Assembly (NCBI RefSeq): GCF_022539315.1
Contig: NC_066314.1
Location: 40,175,180 to 40,239,179, forward strand
DNA length: 64,000 nt
From: Serinus canaria
Taxonomy: Eukaryota > Chordata > Aves > Passeriformes > Fringillidae
Direction of reading: 5' to 3'
Positions 12,620-24,500 of the stretch are shown in pieces. Position numbers and translations under genes: made by a program. How positions within the stretch are numbered: the first letter of the stretch is position 1; every line of letters starts with the position of its first letter. The notes under the pieces were generated by a model. It worked only from the letters and a program-made list of their open reading frames with translations, did not search any database and had not been told where the DNA came from.

Positions 12620-13740
12620 GTCGGCTCTAATCTCGGCGGGGAGAACTTCGCAAAGACGGGGCGATAAGGGAGAGTAGCCCCTGCTGCGGGGAAGATGCTG
12701 CGGGAGGGTCGTGTTTTCTCAAAGGAGCGGGGGTGAAGAGCACGGAGGACGACGCAGCCCGTCCCCATCTCGGTCCCCAGACGAGGCCGGCTCTTCCACG
12801 GCCCCGCGGGTCAGCCGCGGCCGCCGGGGTGGCCCGATCCTCCCGGGAGGGAAGGGGTGGAAGGGCTGCCGGCGTGCGGAGCAGCTCGGTGTGGAGCGAG
12901 GACTGCAGCCGCCGAGGCGGCTCCGCGCCGCCTGCGGGACACGCGCATCCCCGCGGAGGCAACCGCGCTCCCTCCAGCCTAGACAGAGCCCTGCTGCTGC
13001 TGCTGGCAGCTCTTGGGGGGTTTGCGTTCACAGGAGATGCTCCTTGTCCTCGGCTTTCCTGGAGTTTAATAGCTGTCTTTAAAGAGGGACATTTATTGGG
13101 ATAAAAGTCGATTGCAGTCTGCAAAAAATTTGCATGTGTCTTTCATTTAAAAGACATCCAGAGCTCCATTCTTTCCCTTTCCCTCTCTCTCCCTCTCTCT
13201 CTATCTCTTCCCCCCCTGCTCTCCCCCTTTTTTTTCCCTCCTTCCCCAGGGCATTTAGTGCTTTTAAGGCAGAGTGATGAACACGCTGCCGAAGTGCCAG
13301 CGCGCGGAGATGCGGGGGCAGGGAGAGGATCCGGAGGGTCCGGAGCAGGAGTTGTTCCAGAAGGTGCAAGGAGGAAACGCGTCGTTTTTCATGAGAAATC
13401 CGGGGACGGGAGCTGCCCTTGGAGCGGCCCCTGGGGCAGGCTCCAGCCTCTCGCGGGTCAGGCAGCGAGCCGGCCTCCGCCGCACCTGGCCGCTCCCCGC
13501 GGGAGCCGCTCCTTCTCCGCGCCACTTCAATTCCTCTTCTCCCGGGTCTTACGGAAACCGCTTCCACTTCTCCTTCCCCAGCGAAGCGACACCCCCACGC
13601 CACAAAAAAACCCGTCCCACCCCAAGTCCCCAGGCACCACCTCTGCGCTCTGTCGCGACGGGGCTCCGCGCCCCCCGCAGCCCCCGTTCGGTGATGGCGG
13701 CAGGTAACGCTGGGAGCTGGGACGGAGGGGTGGGGGTAGC
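12620..13740. promoter_or_regulatory. Large CpG-rich block, candidate CpG island
   Basis: About 1.1 kb of GC-rich, CpG-rich sequence, the largest such block in the window, 1.6-2.7 kb upstream of the ALX1 start codon. It contains many CCGCGG, GCGCG and CGGCG words. A long pyrimidine tract interrupts it at 13169-13247. At 13694 there is an ATGGCGGCAG followed by a GTAACG donor-like sequence, of the type seen at starts of CpG-island genes, but spliced to the next acceptor at 14683 that frame would stop after about ten codons. Long frames exist on both strands (for example 13079-13603 minus and 13274-13753 plus) and resemble no known protein. Most likely regulatory DNA, possibly with non-coding or alternative 5' transcription. 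Confidence 0.55.
13169..13247 (+). repeat. Polypyrimidine tract ending in splice-acceptor-like CAG
   Basis: Seventy-nine bases that are C or T except for one A and one G, including a CCCTCTCT-type repeat. It is followed by AGG at 13248-13250. The tract could form triplex DNA, and it also looks like an extreme splice acceptor. Neither role is proven by sequence. Confidence 0.7.
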
Positions 13741-14682
13741 AGCCCGGTCCTGACAGACAGCAGGGAAGGACAGATTGTGCGTGTAGCGGATGGTGCCCAC
13801 AGCTGCTCCACAGTGGTAGCGGAAAAAAACCCTCTCCCTACCCCTTTCTCCGGGAAAATACCAAGTTAGAGACCAGCTGAAGAAGGAAGGGAAGCTGTCT
13901 GCCGGGAAATATGCTGGACCCGAACTGGCCTTCCCTTCACCTTTGACTGGGTTCACAGGAAAGGTCTCTAAGCTGCTCCACAGCCCCGGCCGGCCAGCGT
14001 TGCACCAGTACTCCAGGCACTCATTAAAGCCTCCCTTTTTCTCCCCTCCCCGCCCCAGCGAGTGAAGGGCCCGCCGAACTGGGTTCTAAAACAGCCTCAG
14101 CAGAAAAGACAAGCGCGGGCCCAAGATGCTGAAATCTTCATCTGAAGTGATTGCAATATCGGGTTTGCTTTACTTCACAGAGTACTCCTTTCACGAGGAA
14201 GCACGGAAGATCTTTTCCGTAATTCGTGCCTCTTCGAAATAGTCCACTATCTCTCCCGCCTGTGTTTAAATCTTATCAATGTGCGAAAAGACCAAGGAAT
14301 TCAACACTTCAAAGCTCACACATTGGGTGGAAACCACCCGCTTTCCCAATATCCATAGGAATGCATGCGTATTTGGCTCATTTCGTTTTCTTTTTATTAC
14401 CTAAGACTTTAATAAATACTTTCATTTGGAAACACTATTGTTTTTTATTGATAATATTTCAGGAGATTTAAAATAAAGGTCAGTTTTAACCACTTTGCAC
14501 AGGCGCACAGACACCCCCAACCCCAAACACACACACAAAAACTGAGATCTGTTTCATAGCAGGCAAATTCGCTTTTAGGCCAGTTTTCTGATGTGAGACA
14601 GTTCTAGTTTTAAGTTTCACTGGTTTACATTCCCTCTGCACAAACAACTGCCTACAACATTTCTTTCTCTGTTTAACTCTAG
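13741..14682. other. Intergenic, no gene recognised
   Basis: GC content falls gradually toward AT-rich sequence. No exon or repeat family recognised; a short CA-rich patch lies at about 14510-14540. Confidence 0.5.
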
Positions 14683-14806
14683 GACAAAACTTCGGAGCTG
14701 TTTAATAAAGAAGGAGCACCGGTTCTTAATTTTACAGCTTCAGGGAACAGGACTGCAGCTACCGACGTATCAGTCAAATCAATTAAAGAAGATCCTTTAC
14801 TTAAGG
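14683..14806 (+). other. Candidate unannotated exon upstream of ALX1
   Basis: A 124-base block preceded by a pyrimidine-rich acceptor ending TTTAACTCTAG and followed by a strong donor-like GTATGT. Two of the three plus-strand frames are open across it. In frame 0 it reads DKTSELFNKEGAPVLN and continues to KEDPLLK, ending one base into a codon. That is the phase needed to join ALX1 exon 2. No in-frame ATG lies inside the block. It could be an alternative 5' exon of ALX1, an exon of an upstream lncRNA, or a chance match. The protein sequence is not one I recognise. Confidence 0.25.
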
Positions 14807-14929
14807 GTATGTGCCCCTGAAATTACCTCTCTCTAAGCCTCTCAGGGAGCTGGGGGAGAGGGAGGGAAGCGAGGGATTACTCTTTCCAGGATCCCTGGAG
14901 AAATGTGAATAGGTTGCAGAGGGGAAATG

Positions 14930-15000
14930 TCCTTTTTATTTGTCCTCCCTCCCTCCCCACCCTTCCTCCCTCCCTTTCTCCCCTCACCCTCCCCAAATGC
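14930..15000. repeat. Pyrimidine-rich (CCCT/CTTC) tract
   Basis: Low-complexity CCCTCC/CTTCC repeats about 360-430 bases upstream of the ALX1 start. A similar tract lies at 15249-15300 in the presumed 5' UTR. Confidence 0.7.
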
Positions 15001-15166
15001 TTGTGTGCGTCTGTCTGAAACAGATCCGTCTGTGGAAAATGGGCCTGGAACTCCCTCCTGTGTTGGGATTAGGTCTTGGGGGACCTGGGGTGGAGTTAGA
15101 CTGCTCGCTTATTTTCATATTCATTAGAAATGGGAGGTTGCACAAGAAGTCCTGCTGAGCTTCAAG

Positions 15167-15173
15167 ATATAAG
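15167..15173 (+). promoter_or_regulatory. Possible TATA box of ALX1
   Basis: ATATAAG, about 190 bases upstream of the ALX1 start codon. A start site about 25-30 bases downstream would give a 5' UTR of roughly 160 bases. Placement is inference; no initiator was confirmed. Confidence 0.3.
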
Positions 15174-15199
15174 AGCAACTTCGGGTTCCCCTTTCAAGA

Positions 15200-15358
15200 C
15201 AAGACAAATCAAAGGCTCAGAGGCAAAACAGCTCTCTAAGAGCTGAACGCCTCTTCCTCCCTCCCTCCTTCCTTCCCTCCCATCCACTCACTCTCCCTGC
15301 CTTGCTCACAGTCCAGCCTCTGTCTAGGGAAGAGGCTCTCAAGCAGCCTTAGATGATT
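15200..15358 (+). other. ALX1: Presumed ALX1 5' UTR
   Basis: Non-coding sequence between the possible TATA box and the chosen start, including a pyrimidine-rich stretch. An in-frame ATG at 15353 lies two codons before the chosen ATG; it has T at -3 and A at +4 (weak context), against A at -3 and G at +4 for 15359. The 5' boundary is a guess. Confidence 0.3.
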
Positions 15359-15584
15359 ATGGATTTTCTGAGCGAGAAGTTTGCCCTGAAGAGCCAGCCG
15401 AGCAAGAACAGTGACTTTTATATGGGAGCAGGAGGCAGTTTGGAGCACGTTATGGAAACTTTGGACAATGAGTCCTTTTATAGCAAAACGTCAGGCAGCA
15501 AATGCGTACAGGCCTTCAACCCTCTGCAAAGAGCTGAGCATCATGTGAGGCTGGAGAGGACATCACCCTGCCAGGACAGCAACG
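15359..15584 (+). CDS. ALX1: ALX1 coding exon 1 (residues 1-75)
   Basis: Starts ATGGAT with a good Kozak context and reads [20 protein letters not shown] onward to SPCQDSN, ending one base into codon 76. The donor is G|GTGAGT. This encodes the conserved N-terminal region ahead of the homeodomain. A run-on of the frame into intron 1 reaches a stop at about 15775 and is not real coding. Confidence 0.95.
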
Positions 15585-18500
15585 GTGAGTCGTCATCCCA
15601 GGGTTATTCCCCCTCCTGCAGATGTACGGGGGAGGGCAGGGATTCTCCCGCCCAGGGAGAGCAAAGGCAGCTGTGCAGCCTTCGGATGTGGGCATGCGAG
15701 AGGCTGTCAGGTCGTAGTAAAATAACAACAACAGTAACAATTCTACTGTTACAATGCTACTACCGCTACTATTAAAAAAAAAAAAAAAAAAAAAAAAATC
15801 CGGGAGAAGGCAGACGGCTGCTTGGAAGAACTCCTTTCCTTTCAGTGCAGCTTTTCAGCTACTGCCTTCCCCACCGGCCCCGGCCCGGCTCCCCCGGCTC
15901 TCCGAGAGCACAGCTCCGAGCACGCCGCACAGCCCGCCCGTGGCCGGGGCAGCCCGCCCGGGGGACCGACGGGCCGGAGGGTCCCGGAGGGTGCTGTAGG
16001 ACACTGCCGCCCCCCGGTACCCTCCGGCACATCCTGGCCACCCTCGGCACCTCGGACCGGGCTCTGGTCGCCCTCCGTTGGCTCCCCGGGCGCTCCCGCC
16101 CCGCTGCGAGCCGCGGCGTTTTCACCCCGCAAGCTCCCGGGAAAAGCATCGCCGGCGCGCCGGCGTCGGAGGGAGCCCGGACAGGGCCAGCTCTCCGGTG
16201 CCGATCCAGGCAGGGAACGGAAGGCAGCTTCCTCATCTCTGCTTCCTTCAAATGTCGTCCTGCGACTTTAGCGGGGTTCTCCGCAGTGTTACCAATCGAT
16301 GCGTGAAAGTGATTTTTCCGAAAACCTCGTCGGTCCACGAAAACCCCAAAGAATAGTGTTAAACGTTCTATCAGGTATTAAAATTTTCTAGCTTATAAGC
16401 AAGGAGAATGAGGAATATTTTCTTTTTAAAACATTTAAACTCTTCCTCATTATGCCGACATGATGAAAATCGCTATAGAAAAAAATTTAAAAACTAATTT
16501 CCTAGAAAAATTGGAAAACATGGTTAAGATCAGCTTCAGTAAGACCAACAATGTGATATTCTTTTGTACTTCATATAGTCATTGAAGTATTTATATACTT
16601 TTTGAGAAAGTTTTTTCATTTCTACGAAAAAATGGTGAGAAATTGATAGATTTCTTCAAGTTCAATTTAAAAAACAAAAACCTATAGGAAATTGATTTAT
16701 ACATTGAAGTTTTTCTTAATTAGCTAATTTATTGTGTGCCTCGAGGGCTTTGGGGCATTTCCTATCTATGTATGTGTTGATGGTAAATATCTGAAAATTT
16801 TTGTTTCATTGCAATCAGCTCGAATTGAAAGAAAAGAAATTACTGAGAACGTGAGACAATCTCAAAGCAAGTTTATTATGTTACATAGCATGGTTGTAAG
16901 TTTTAATTTCTACAGAGTTTGAATCTTTTTTTCCTCCTTTTTCTTAGAAAAAAAAGTCTTTTTGAATTCATTAACTTATCTCATTATTTTTCCAGTGATG
17001 TGTGATAAGTAAAAATATTGAAAAGTAGGAAATGTTTTCATTTCTTATTAAGAAGCTTCTGTGGAATATTTCTTATCTCTACCACTCAAGTTTTACCTAA
17101 AGACAAATAGTTCCTGCGATCCTTTTACAAATTATATGAGTTAACATTTAGCGAGTTAGCATTTTGCAGAAATGCCCTGTATTTTGTAACCATAACAAAC
17201 CTCATTGGAAACAATTCCACTGCACAAATGCAAAAGGAGGTATATGGAATTTATTGAATTTTAAAAGCGAATTTAATTTTTGGTTTCATTGCTTCTGGAT
17301 TTGTCAGTTTGCAACTATTAAATTTACTTCACTGTTTATGTTTTCATAGAAATAGAGATTTTTTTGCATTTGCTTCCAAGTTTAAAGGCACATTTGTCAA
17401 TAACTTTGTGTCTTTATTATGAAAATCTGTTTTGGGCTAAGATTCCTTATCTGTACAACTCTAGCTGAGGCTGATTTCATGCATTGTTAGCTACTTTAGC
17501 AGCAGTAGTGGTAGGGTGAAAATATCCAAGTCTCTTGCACAGTCTGTAAGTTTTCAGATATCATTCTCAGTTAAAATTCAGTGTGACTTAGCACTTTTAT
17601 TCTATCTGTAGTTAATATCACAAATTCCTCTTCAATGATCTCATAAAGAAAAAACACAGCCACGATGGAATCTGGTTCCTTGTGAAACTGTTTTATATGA
17701 ACTCCTGAATCTAAACACCTCTCCTTCCCCCTTGATCATTTATTAACCAGCTGTTAACCCACCTTGTATACAGTGAACTACGGGATTACTAAAGTGGAAG
17801 GACAGCCTCTGCACACAGAGCTGAGCAGGCCCATGGACAATTGCAACAATCTCAGGATGTCTCCAGTGAAAGGGCTGCAGGAGAAGGGGGACCTGGATGA
17901 ACTTGGTGATAAGTGTGACAGCAATGTCTCCAGCAGTAAGAAGAGGAGACACAGAACAACTTTCACCAGTTTGCAGCTGGAGGAACTGGAGAAAGTATTC
18001 CAGAAAACTCACTACCCCGATGTCTATGTAAGAGAACAGCTAGCTCTGAGAACAGAGCTCACTGAGGCCAGAGTCCAGGTAGGAACCAGATTTCAGCCTT
18101 TCTATGACAAATTGTGCATTGTAGGAATGAGTAAATTGCACTCTTGGGGATTGTACAAAAGCCCATAAAGCAAAAGTAAACAGCTCGTTTTGCCTCATTT
18201 CTTTATGGACGTGAGCTGTTACGCTGTAGTGCTAAAATAACTTGTTATTTTTTTAAATAGCTTGTGTTGCAGTTCTGAACACTTGTTTAAAGGATGAGAA
18301 AACAACATCAATAGTAAAACTGTCTTGATCTCTTGTAGAATTCCAGGCAGTGAAAACATGAATTGTTAGGTGTAAAGATCCCACTAAAGACTTGTTGCAT
18401 GTAGTTCAGATTGATGACAATGCAGAACTCAGATGCAGAGGATTCTGTGTGTGTCATGGCATGAAAATTACAGTCTAAAAAGTAAACAAATTCCTTGTTT

Positions 18501-21500
18501 CTATCCAAAGACTGTGCAGTGAAACTGGGCATACATAAATGTGTATAAGTGTTTCTATATCTACATACTTATATTTTCATAGATATGTTTGTGTATGAGT
18601 TTTGTGCCTATATAAAAAAAGGACATAATCTATTCATCTTTTCCGTAGGGAATGATCTTAGAAGTCACAAAATTAGGAGGTAAAATTTCTGGTTTTTAAA
18701 CTTCCAAAACTTATTAATAATATTATTTGAGTTTTTGCAACAAAACATACTGAGGACCACTTAGTACATTATTATTGTATATCGCAACTGCCTACAAACG
18801 TGATTCATTCAGTATGTGCTCACAGAGTAATCTCAATAATAGTTATGGCTTTTGATGTGCAATGGTGAGAAAAGAAGCTAAATGTCCAGGAAATGTAGCC
18901 TTTCCCTTGTTTAGAGGTCTTCTGTTAGAAAAGGGTGTGAGCCGCACTTTGCAAGTTTATCTTCAATTTAGATATCTTTCCTGTTCTGGTAATAATCAGG
19001 ATTTCAGTTTGGAGAATAACAGTCCTGTTGATTCTTACAGACTGGGATTAATTTTTTTAATTTAGTGACTTGAATATGATAACAACTTCACAACTTGTAA
19101 TTAAACGCATACTCACACACACATGTAGAGAAATAGACGTCAGTGCACATGCATACAAACTGAAATTAAATCAGAAACACTTTCAGAAAAAGTCAGTTAA
19201 TTAATTTTATAAAGAAGTGTTCTTTTCATGTCTTTTCAAGCAGGCATCACATTTGCCATTGTCATCAGAAAATAGAGTGCAAAACTGTGTGTTCAGTCAC
19301 ATCGATGTGATAGCAGCAGTGCCGATGGAATTTGGTTCAGCGGCTTTTAACTCGTTAGGCTCTGAGCAATTCCTCTCCTGAATTTGGTACAGTTTTCCAA
19401 GTATGACTTCCATTCATTGGGATTTAGTCTTGACTTGAAAAAAAAAGGTAGCAAAATCTTAAAACACCGTTCTAACAAATGTATAATTCTGGGATACGGA
19501 GAACTACTTCAAAAACAAATTAATAGTGAGAATATGGAGGGGAAAATTAAACCAAAGTGTATCATCTGACTTTTTTTATCACTTTTTTTTCTAAGATTTA
19601 GAGGCTTCACATGGTAAGACCATTGAAAAGAAGACAGTAAATGAAAAATATATGTCTATATCAGACTTTCACAGACTATTTATTTCTATTTTATTTAAAC
19701 ATGTTCTTACCTTTCTTAAAAAGATAACTGATCCTTGCACTCTCATATGCTAAATATGGAAGGACATGTTGATCATTTCTATCCAGAGTAGCAAGAGTAT
19801 TCCATCACAAGATTAAGCAATTTGCAAGGCCTTACGTCATTAAAGGCAAGCATCTGGCAATTCAAGGATAACAAGCAGCAGATTTCTACATTGCTTTGTG
19901 GAGGCAAATGGTTACTTTATCTCTGCCAAGAGTAAGTTTCTAGTAAAGTGGTGTAAACAGAAACATTTTGGGGGATTGTCAAAGGAAAAAAAAAAAAAGT
20001 GCTTTTTCTCATTTACTTCTATGAATTCAAGCAAATTGTTTGATTTAGTGTAGCAGAGTGATCAGCTGGATACCTTACCCACAGTTCCCTTCACCACCAT
20101 TTCATCAACATCCAATTTAATATTTGTCCTGCACACATGCAGAGAGAGCCAACCTGAACCTAATTTATCTCAGTTCTTCTCTTTCCTGCTGCATGTCAGT
20201 CCAGTAATTGGTACCCATTTCAAGAAGATTGTCAAGGTCTCTTTTCAAGGAAAGAACTTCATGACTAAATTTCCTTATCACGTCCTTGATGTGGAGACAG
20301 GAGAATATTTTTCCCCTTCCCTTTTCTTTTTGCTGAACCTCAGGCATCATAAATAACACAAATTTTCCACCAAGGTTCCTAACAATATATACTCAGGAGT
20401 TATATGCATGAGCCTTGCTTTGATTGCTGAATCTTTTCAAAGATGGTACATCTGCCACAAGCCCTTGGGAATCAAAATGAGCAAAATTATGCCCTGGTTG
20501 CTTAAGCAGTATCAAAAGACAGTTGAGTTCTCCAAAGACCAATGCAAGAATGGAATTATAAACCAAACAGTGTTATTTTAAATATCCCACGACATGGAAT
20601 CAGAAAATATATCCTAAAATACAGGAAGTATCTATAAAAAACCCCACCATTTGTGTATGCATATATCAAAATGAATTAATGATCAGTTTAGCAGGATAAC
20701 TAACCAATGTCATTGTTTCCTTTAAAAAAAAATGGTTCAGTTAAAAGCGTGACTTTAAAAAAAAGTCTCAGCGAGCTTGCTTACACCAGAACCACAATGA
20801 CTAGTTGGATATTACTCTTATATAGTGTTACTTTTCTTAGCAATCCCCTTTGTTCATCAAGGTAATTCCTAACCGGTCCAAACTAAACTGTCTGAAAGAC
20901 AAGACTAAATTTTTAAGAAAATGGGACAATGACAGTTATCAGTAACAGAGAGAAATTGTCATATAATGTGGTTTTTACATAATACTTGACATTCAAAATG
21001 TTAGAGAACAGACTAAGGAGTATAAATAAATTTAAGCATAAAATCTAAATTATTCCATAGCTGAAAATGCAATTCTTTTGTCTTCCATTATAAGAAACAG
21101 ATATCACCTAACACCAAAGTGAAAAAAAAAAAAAAACACAGTAGTTAAAAAAGTGTCTGTGACATGGTAACTTTTTATTATCTTCCTGGCCTTTTAGCTA
21201 GCATTCCTTATAGAAACCTTTCCTGCTGTTTAGACTACTGTCCTTGTGCCAATTTTTCCTGCCTTTTTATTACTGCACTTGATAAATATTATGGACACCT
21301 CTCTAGGAGACAGATTAGGGGCAGTCATAGCAAGTCAGTGGGCATGGGAGTTTAAGAGAATGTTTCTTTACTTGCTACAAACTGATCTTTCTCAGGTTGT
21401 CTTTGGTTTTGTTTGTTTGTTTGTTTGTTTTGAGGAATATAAATGAAACCATATGTAAATTTAAAATAGCCAGCAATAAGTCAAGCAGGTGTGACATTCA

Positions 21501-24500
21501 CAAGATTGAAACAGTGAAAAATTAATTTTCAGTCGGAGAACTTCTCTTTTTAAGATAAACAGAAATTTTCAAAGCCAATGCCCAAAATCTTTTTTTTTCC
21601 AGAAACCCTTTCACAGCATATAATTTTGCTTACCCTGATGACTCTTTTGTTGTATACTCTAGGTTTGGTTCCAGAATAGAAGAGCAAAATGGAGAAAAAG
21701 AGAACGCTATGGTCAGATCCAGCAGGCCAAGAGCCACTTTGCTGCCACCTATGATATATCTGTTCTTCCAAGGACTGACAGCTACCCTCAGGTATGGTAA
21801 AGACCAAGCAGTACTTGCTTTGGTTCTACATTTGGCAGCCATCCTAACAACTCTGGTTTTGTATACTTTGCTGAGATGAAGTATAAACTATCTGATCTCT
21901 AGACAGCTTCCTCTTGATGGGTTAAACAGGCACCCTTTCCTTATGGACCTCAACAGACCATTAAATAGAACAAGTGTCCTACTAGCATAAAATCATCATA
22001 TAGCCATGCAGAATCAGAACTGAATGTATATCACAGGGAGAGAGTGGCAGAGGGACAGGAAAGCTCTCTCACACCATTGTAGTTGGTTTAATTTGGTTTT
22101 TTTTTTGTCTTCTTCAGTTCCCTGTTAGTAAATAGTAAGGTATACTGTATAATAAGGTTGTAATCTTCTCTCTCTATTCTCCAATTCTTTGGTTTACTGC
22201 TTTGCCTCACTCTGCTTTTGTTTGTCTTCTTGCTTGTTTTAGCACATTGAATATTTTTATTCTGGAGCCTTTTTTTTTCATGTCTCTGGTTTCACATTGC
22301 TTTTACTACATAATTAATTAAAAAAAAAAAAAGCATCATGCAAAGCAAAAAATCTTTCTTGGTTCCAGTCCACTAGTGGTGTTTTGGTGCTCTTCAGCTT
22401 CATTAGGCAGCAGGGTCTCTGCCAATCTTAAGGAAATATTCAAGCTCATATTCCATGTGAGCTTGCTTTGGTCATGCTCGAAATTGGCTGAATGAAGAGG
22501 TCCTCAGGGTTGGGGAAGAGTGGCTGGAAATTGACTCAGCAGAGAAGCTGCTGGTTGACAGCAGCTGAACATGAGCCAGCGTGTGCCCAGGTGGCCGAGA
22601 AGGCCAATGGCATCCTGGCCTGGATCAGCAACAGTGCAGCCAGCAGGATCTGGGCAGGGAATGTGTCCCTGTACTTGGCACTGGTGAGGCTGCACTTCAA
22701 ATTCTGTGTCCTGTTCTGGGCCTCTCGCTATGACAATGACATTGAGGGGCTGGAGAATGTTCAGAGAAGAGCTGGGGAGGGGTCTGGAGCACAAGTCCTG
22801 TGAGGAGCAGCGGAGGGAGCTGGGGTTTTTTGCCTGGAGAAAAGGAGTTGCAGGGGAGACTTTATCACTTTCGACAACTGCATTAAATGAGATTGTAGCA
22901 AGATGGGCCTTGGTCTCTTCTCCCAGGGAGAAAGTGAATGGTTAAGAGGACATGACCTCAAGCTGAGCTGGGGGAGATTCAGGTCAGATATCAGAGAGAA
23001 TTTTTTCACTGAGATGGTGGTTGAGTGCTGGAGTCCCCATCCTGGGCTGTGCTTTAGTTGGCATGGCAGTATTTGGTCAAATGTTGACATGATGATCTTG
23101 GAGGTCTTTTCCAACCTTAGTGATTCTGTCATTCCATGAATGTGACTAGCAATGAACCAGGGGTCTTTGGCTCATGTGTCATCTACTCAGTTTAACGTGC
23201 TTTGCCCCTGAAGAGGTTACACATTGCTAGGTTTGGTGCCTGGGCCAGAGCTGCCCCGTGCTCCTGCAGCTCAGAGCATGGACACAACCATTTCAGCTGT
23301 GGTGGCACTTGTAAGGCTGTCTGGTGTTTTTTTTTTTAAATAGAGCAGGGCAATAACCCAAATTGCATTAGCAACCATTGCATGACTATGTTTAGGCAGG
23401 TGGGCATAATCTTAGGTAGCCCCAGGTAGATTCACAAAGCCATAGATTTGCATTCACTCACAGATCTCAGTTAAGGTGGTCAGCTCTCCTTTCAAGGTCT
23501 TTCTGACTTACCTCTAGCATCACAGCAAGTGATACAAGGAACAGTGCTGAAGCTTTGGGATTTCTAGACTAAATTTGTGTCTGCCAGCTTATCTTGTAAT
23601 TTTAGTAGGATTCCATCTACACATTTTCCTAAATGACCAGATTTCATTAGTATAAGATAATGGAATAATATAAGTCATTGGTAAGCACTTAAAGTGATTG
23701 TCATAAAATTAAAGTTTTCCAATAATACCAAATTTTTAAACACTATGATAATAGGATCTATAAAATTCTAACCCAATAAAAGATCTATTCTGTACTTTCA
23801 GATTATTAAAAAGATCAATTCTCTGCATATCTGTTTATATTTTTATCAAAAAATATCTGCTAGATAGATGACACAACGAAGCTTCAGCCTGACAAAATTT
23901 CCATCACTAATTAATAGATTCTTAAAAACAGAAGATTGAAATGCAAATGCTGGTCCCATCATCCTATATCAAGCATCTCTGGTGTGTAGAAATGCGAAAT
24001 GTGTACTCATTCACAAGCACAAATGCCACATGCTTACCTACAAGCACAGACTGACAGACTGCAGGTAAACAGGGAGGCAAAATGTGTAATAGGGTCACCT
24101 GCATGAGAATGCTGCCTTGTGCTGTTCTGCTGTTCTTGCTGTTCAAGAGCAAGGAGCTGAATGAAGGTGTGACTGCACTTTGGCTGTTTCAGCTGAGGGC
24201 TTGCACACATAGCTTGGCTATATGTTAAAAACAAGGTAGCTCTCTCCTCAGAGAAAAATTTGGCTACTTTTCTGTATTTGAGTAGGTATCCAGGCAATTA
24301 TCACAGAACATTTAATAAAAATTCATATTCTTGCTAACCTGGTGGTTATTCTTCATAGTTTTCACATTCTGAAATCCTGCCCTCCAGTAAAACCACATCT
24401 CTATAATATATATAACATTTCCAGTGAGAATGAGGGAGACAATGAAAATCTGTTTTAAAAACACGACTACTAACATCACTGCATTCAAATCGTTTGAACT

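Larger units (their letters stand above)
15585..17773 (+). other. ALX1: ALX1 intron 1
   Basis: GTGAGT donor; acceptor ends TTGTATACAG. It holds a 25-base poly(A) run at 15774-15798, a CpG-rich block at 15850-16250, then AT-rich sequence of fairly even complexity without recognised repeats, including a 12-bp homeodomain-type palindrome at 16718-16729. The second half could carry regulatory elements. Confidence 0.85.

Noticed and set aside
12627..13753. Several long open frames on both strands in the large CpG block
   Set aside because: All frames on both strands stay open because stop codons are rare in GC-rich sequence. The predicted peptides are Arg/Pro/Gly/Ala-rich and match no family.
15353..15355. 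In-frame ATG two codons before the ALX1 start
   Set aside because: It has T at -3 and A at +4, while the ATG at 15359 has A at -3 and G at +4 and gives the usual ALX1 N-terminus (MDFLSEKF, like mammalian MEFLSEKF). Some gene models may still use it.
15822..16338. Open frames of about 150 codons on both strands in intron 1
   Set aside because: Same compositional effect in a CpG-rich block; it lies inside the ALX1 intron and has no splice or start context.
22492..23132. Open frames in intron 3 around 22.5-23.1 kb
   Set aside because: These are within a decayed CR1 LINE; they are fragments of, or antisense to, the old reverse-transcriptase end, not a host gene.
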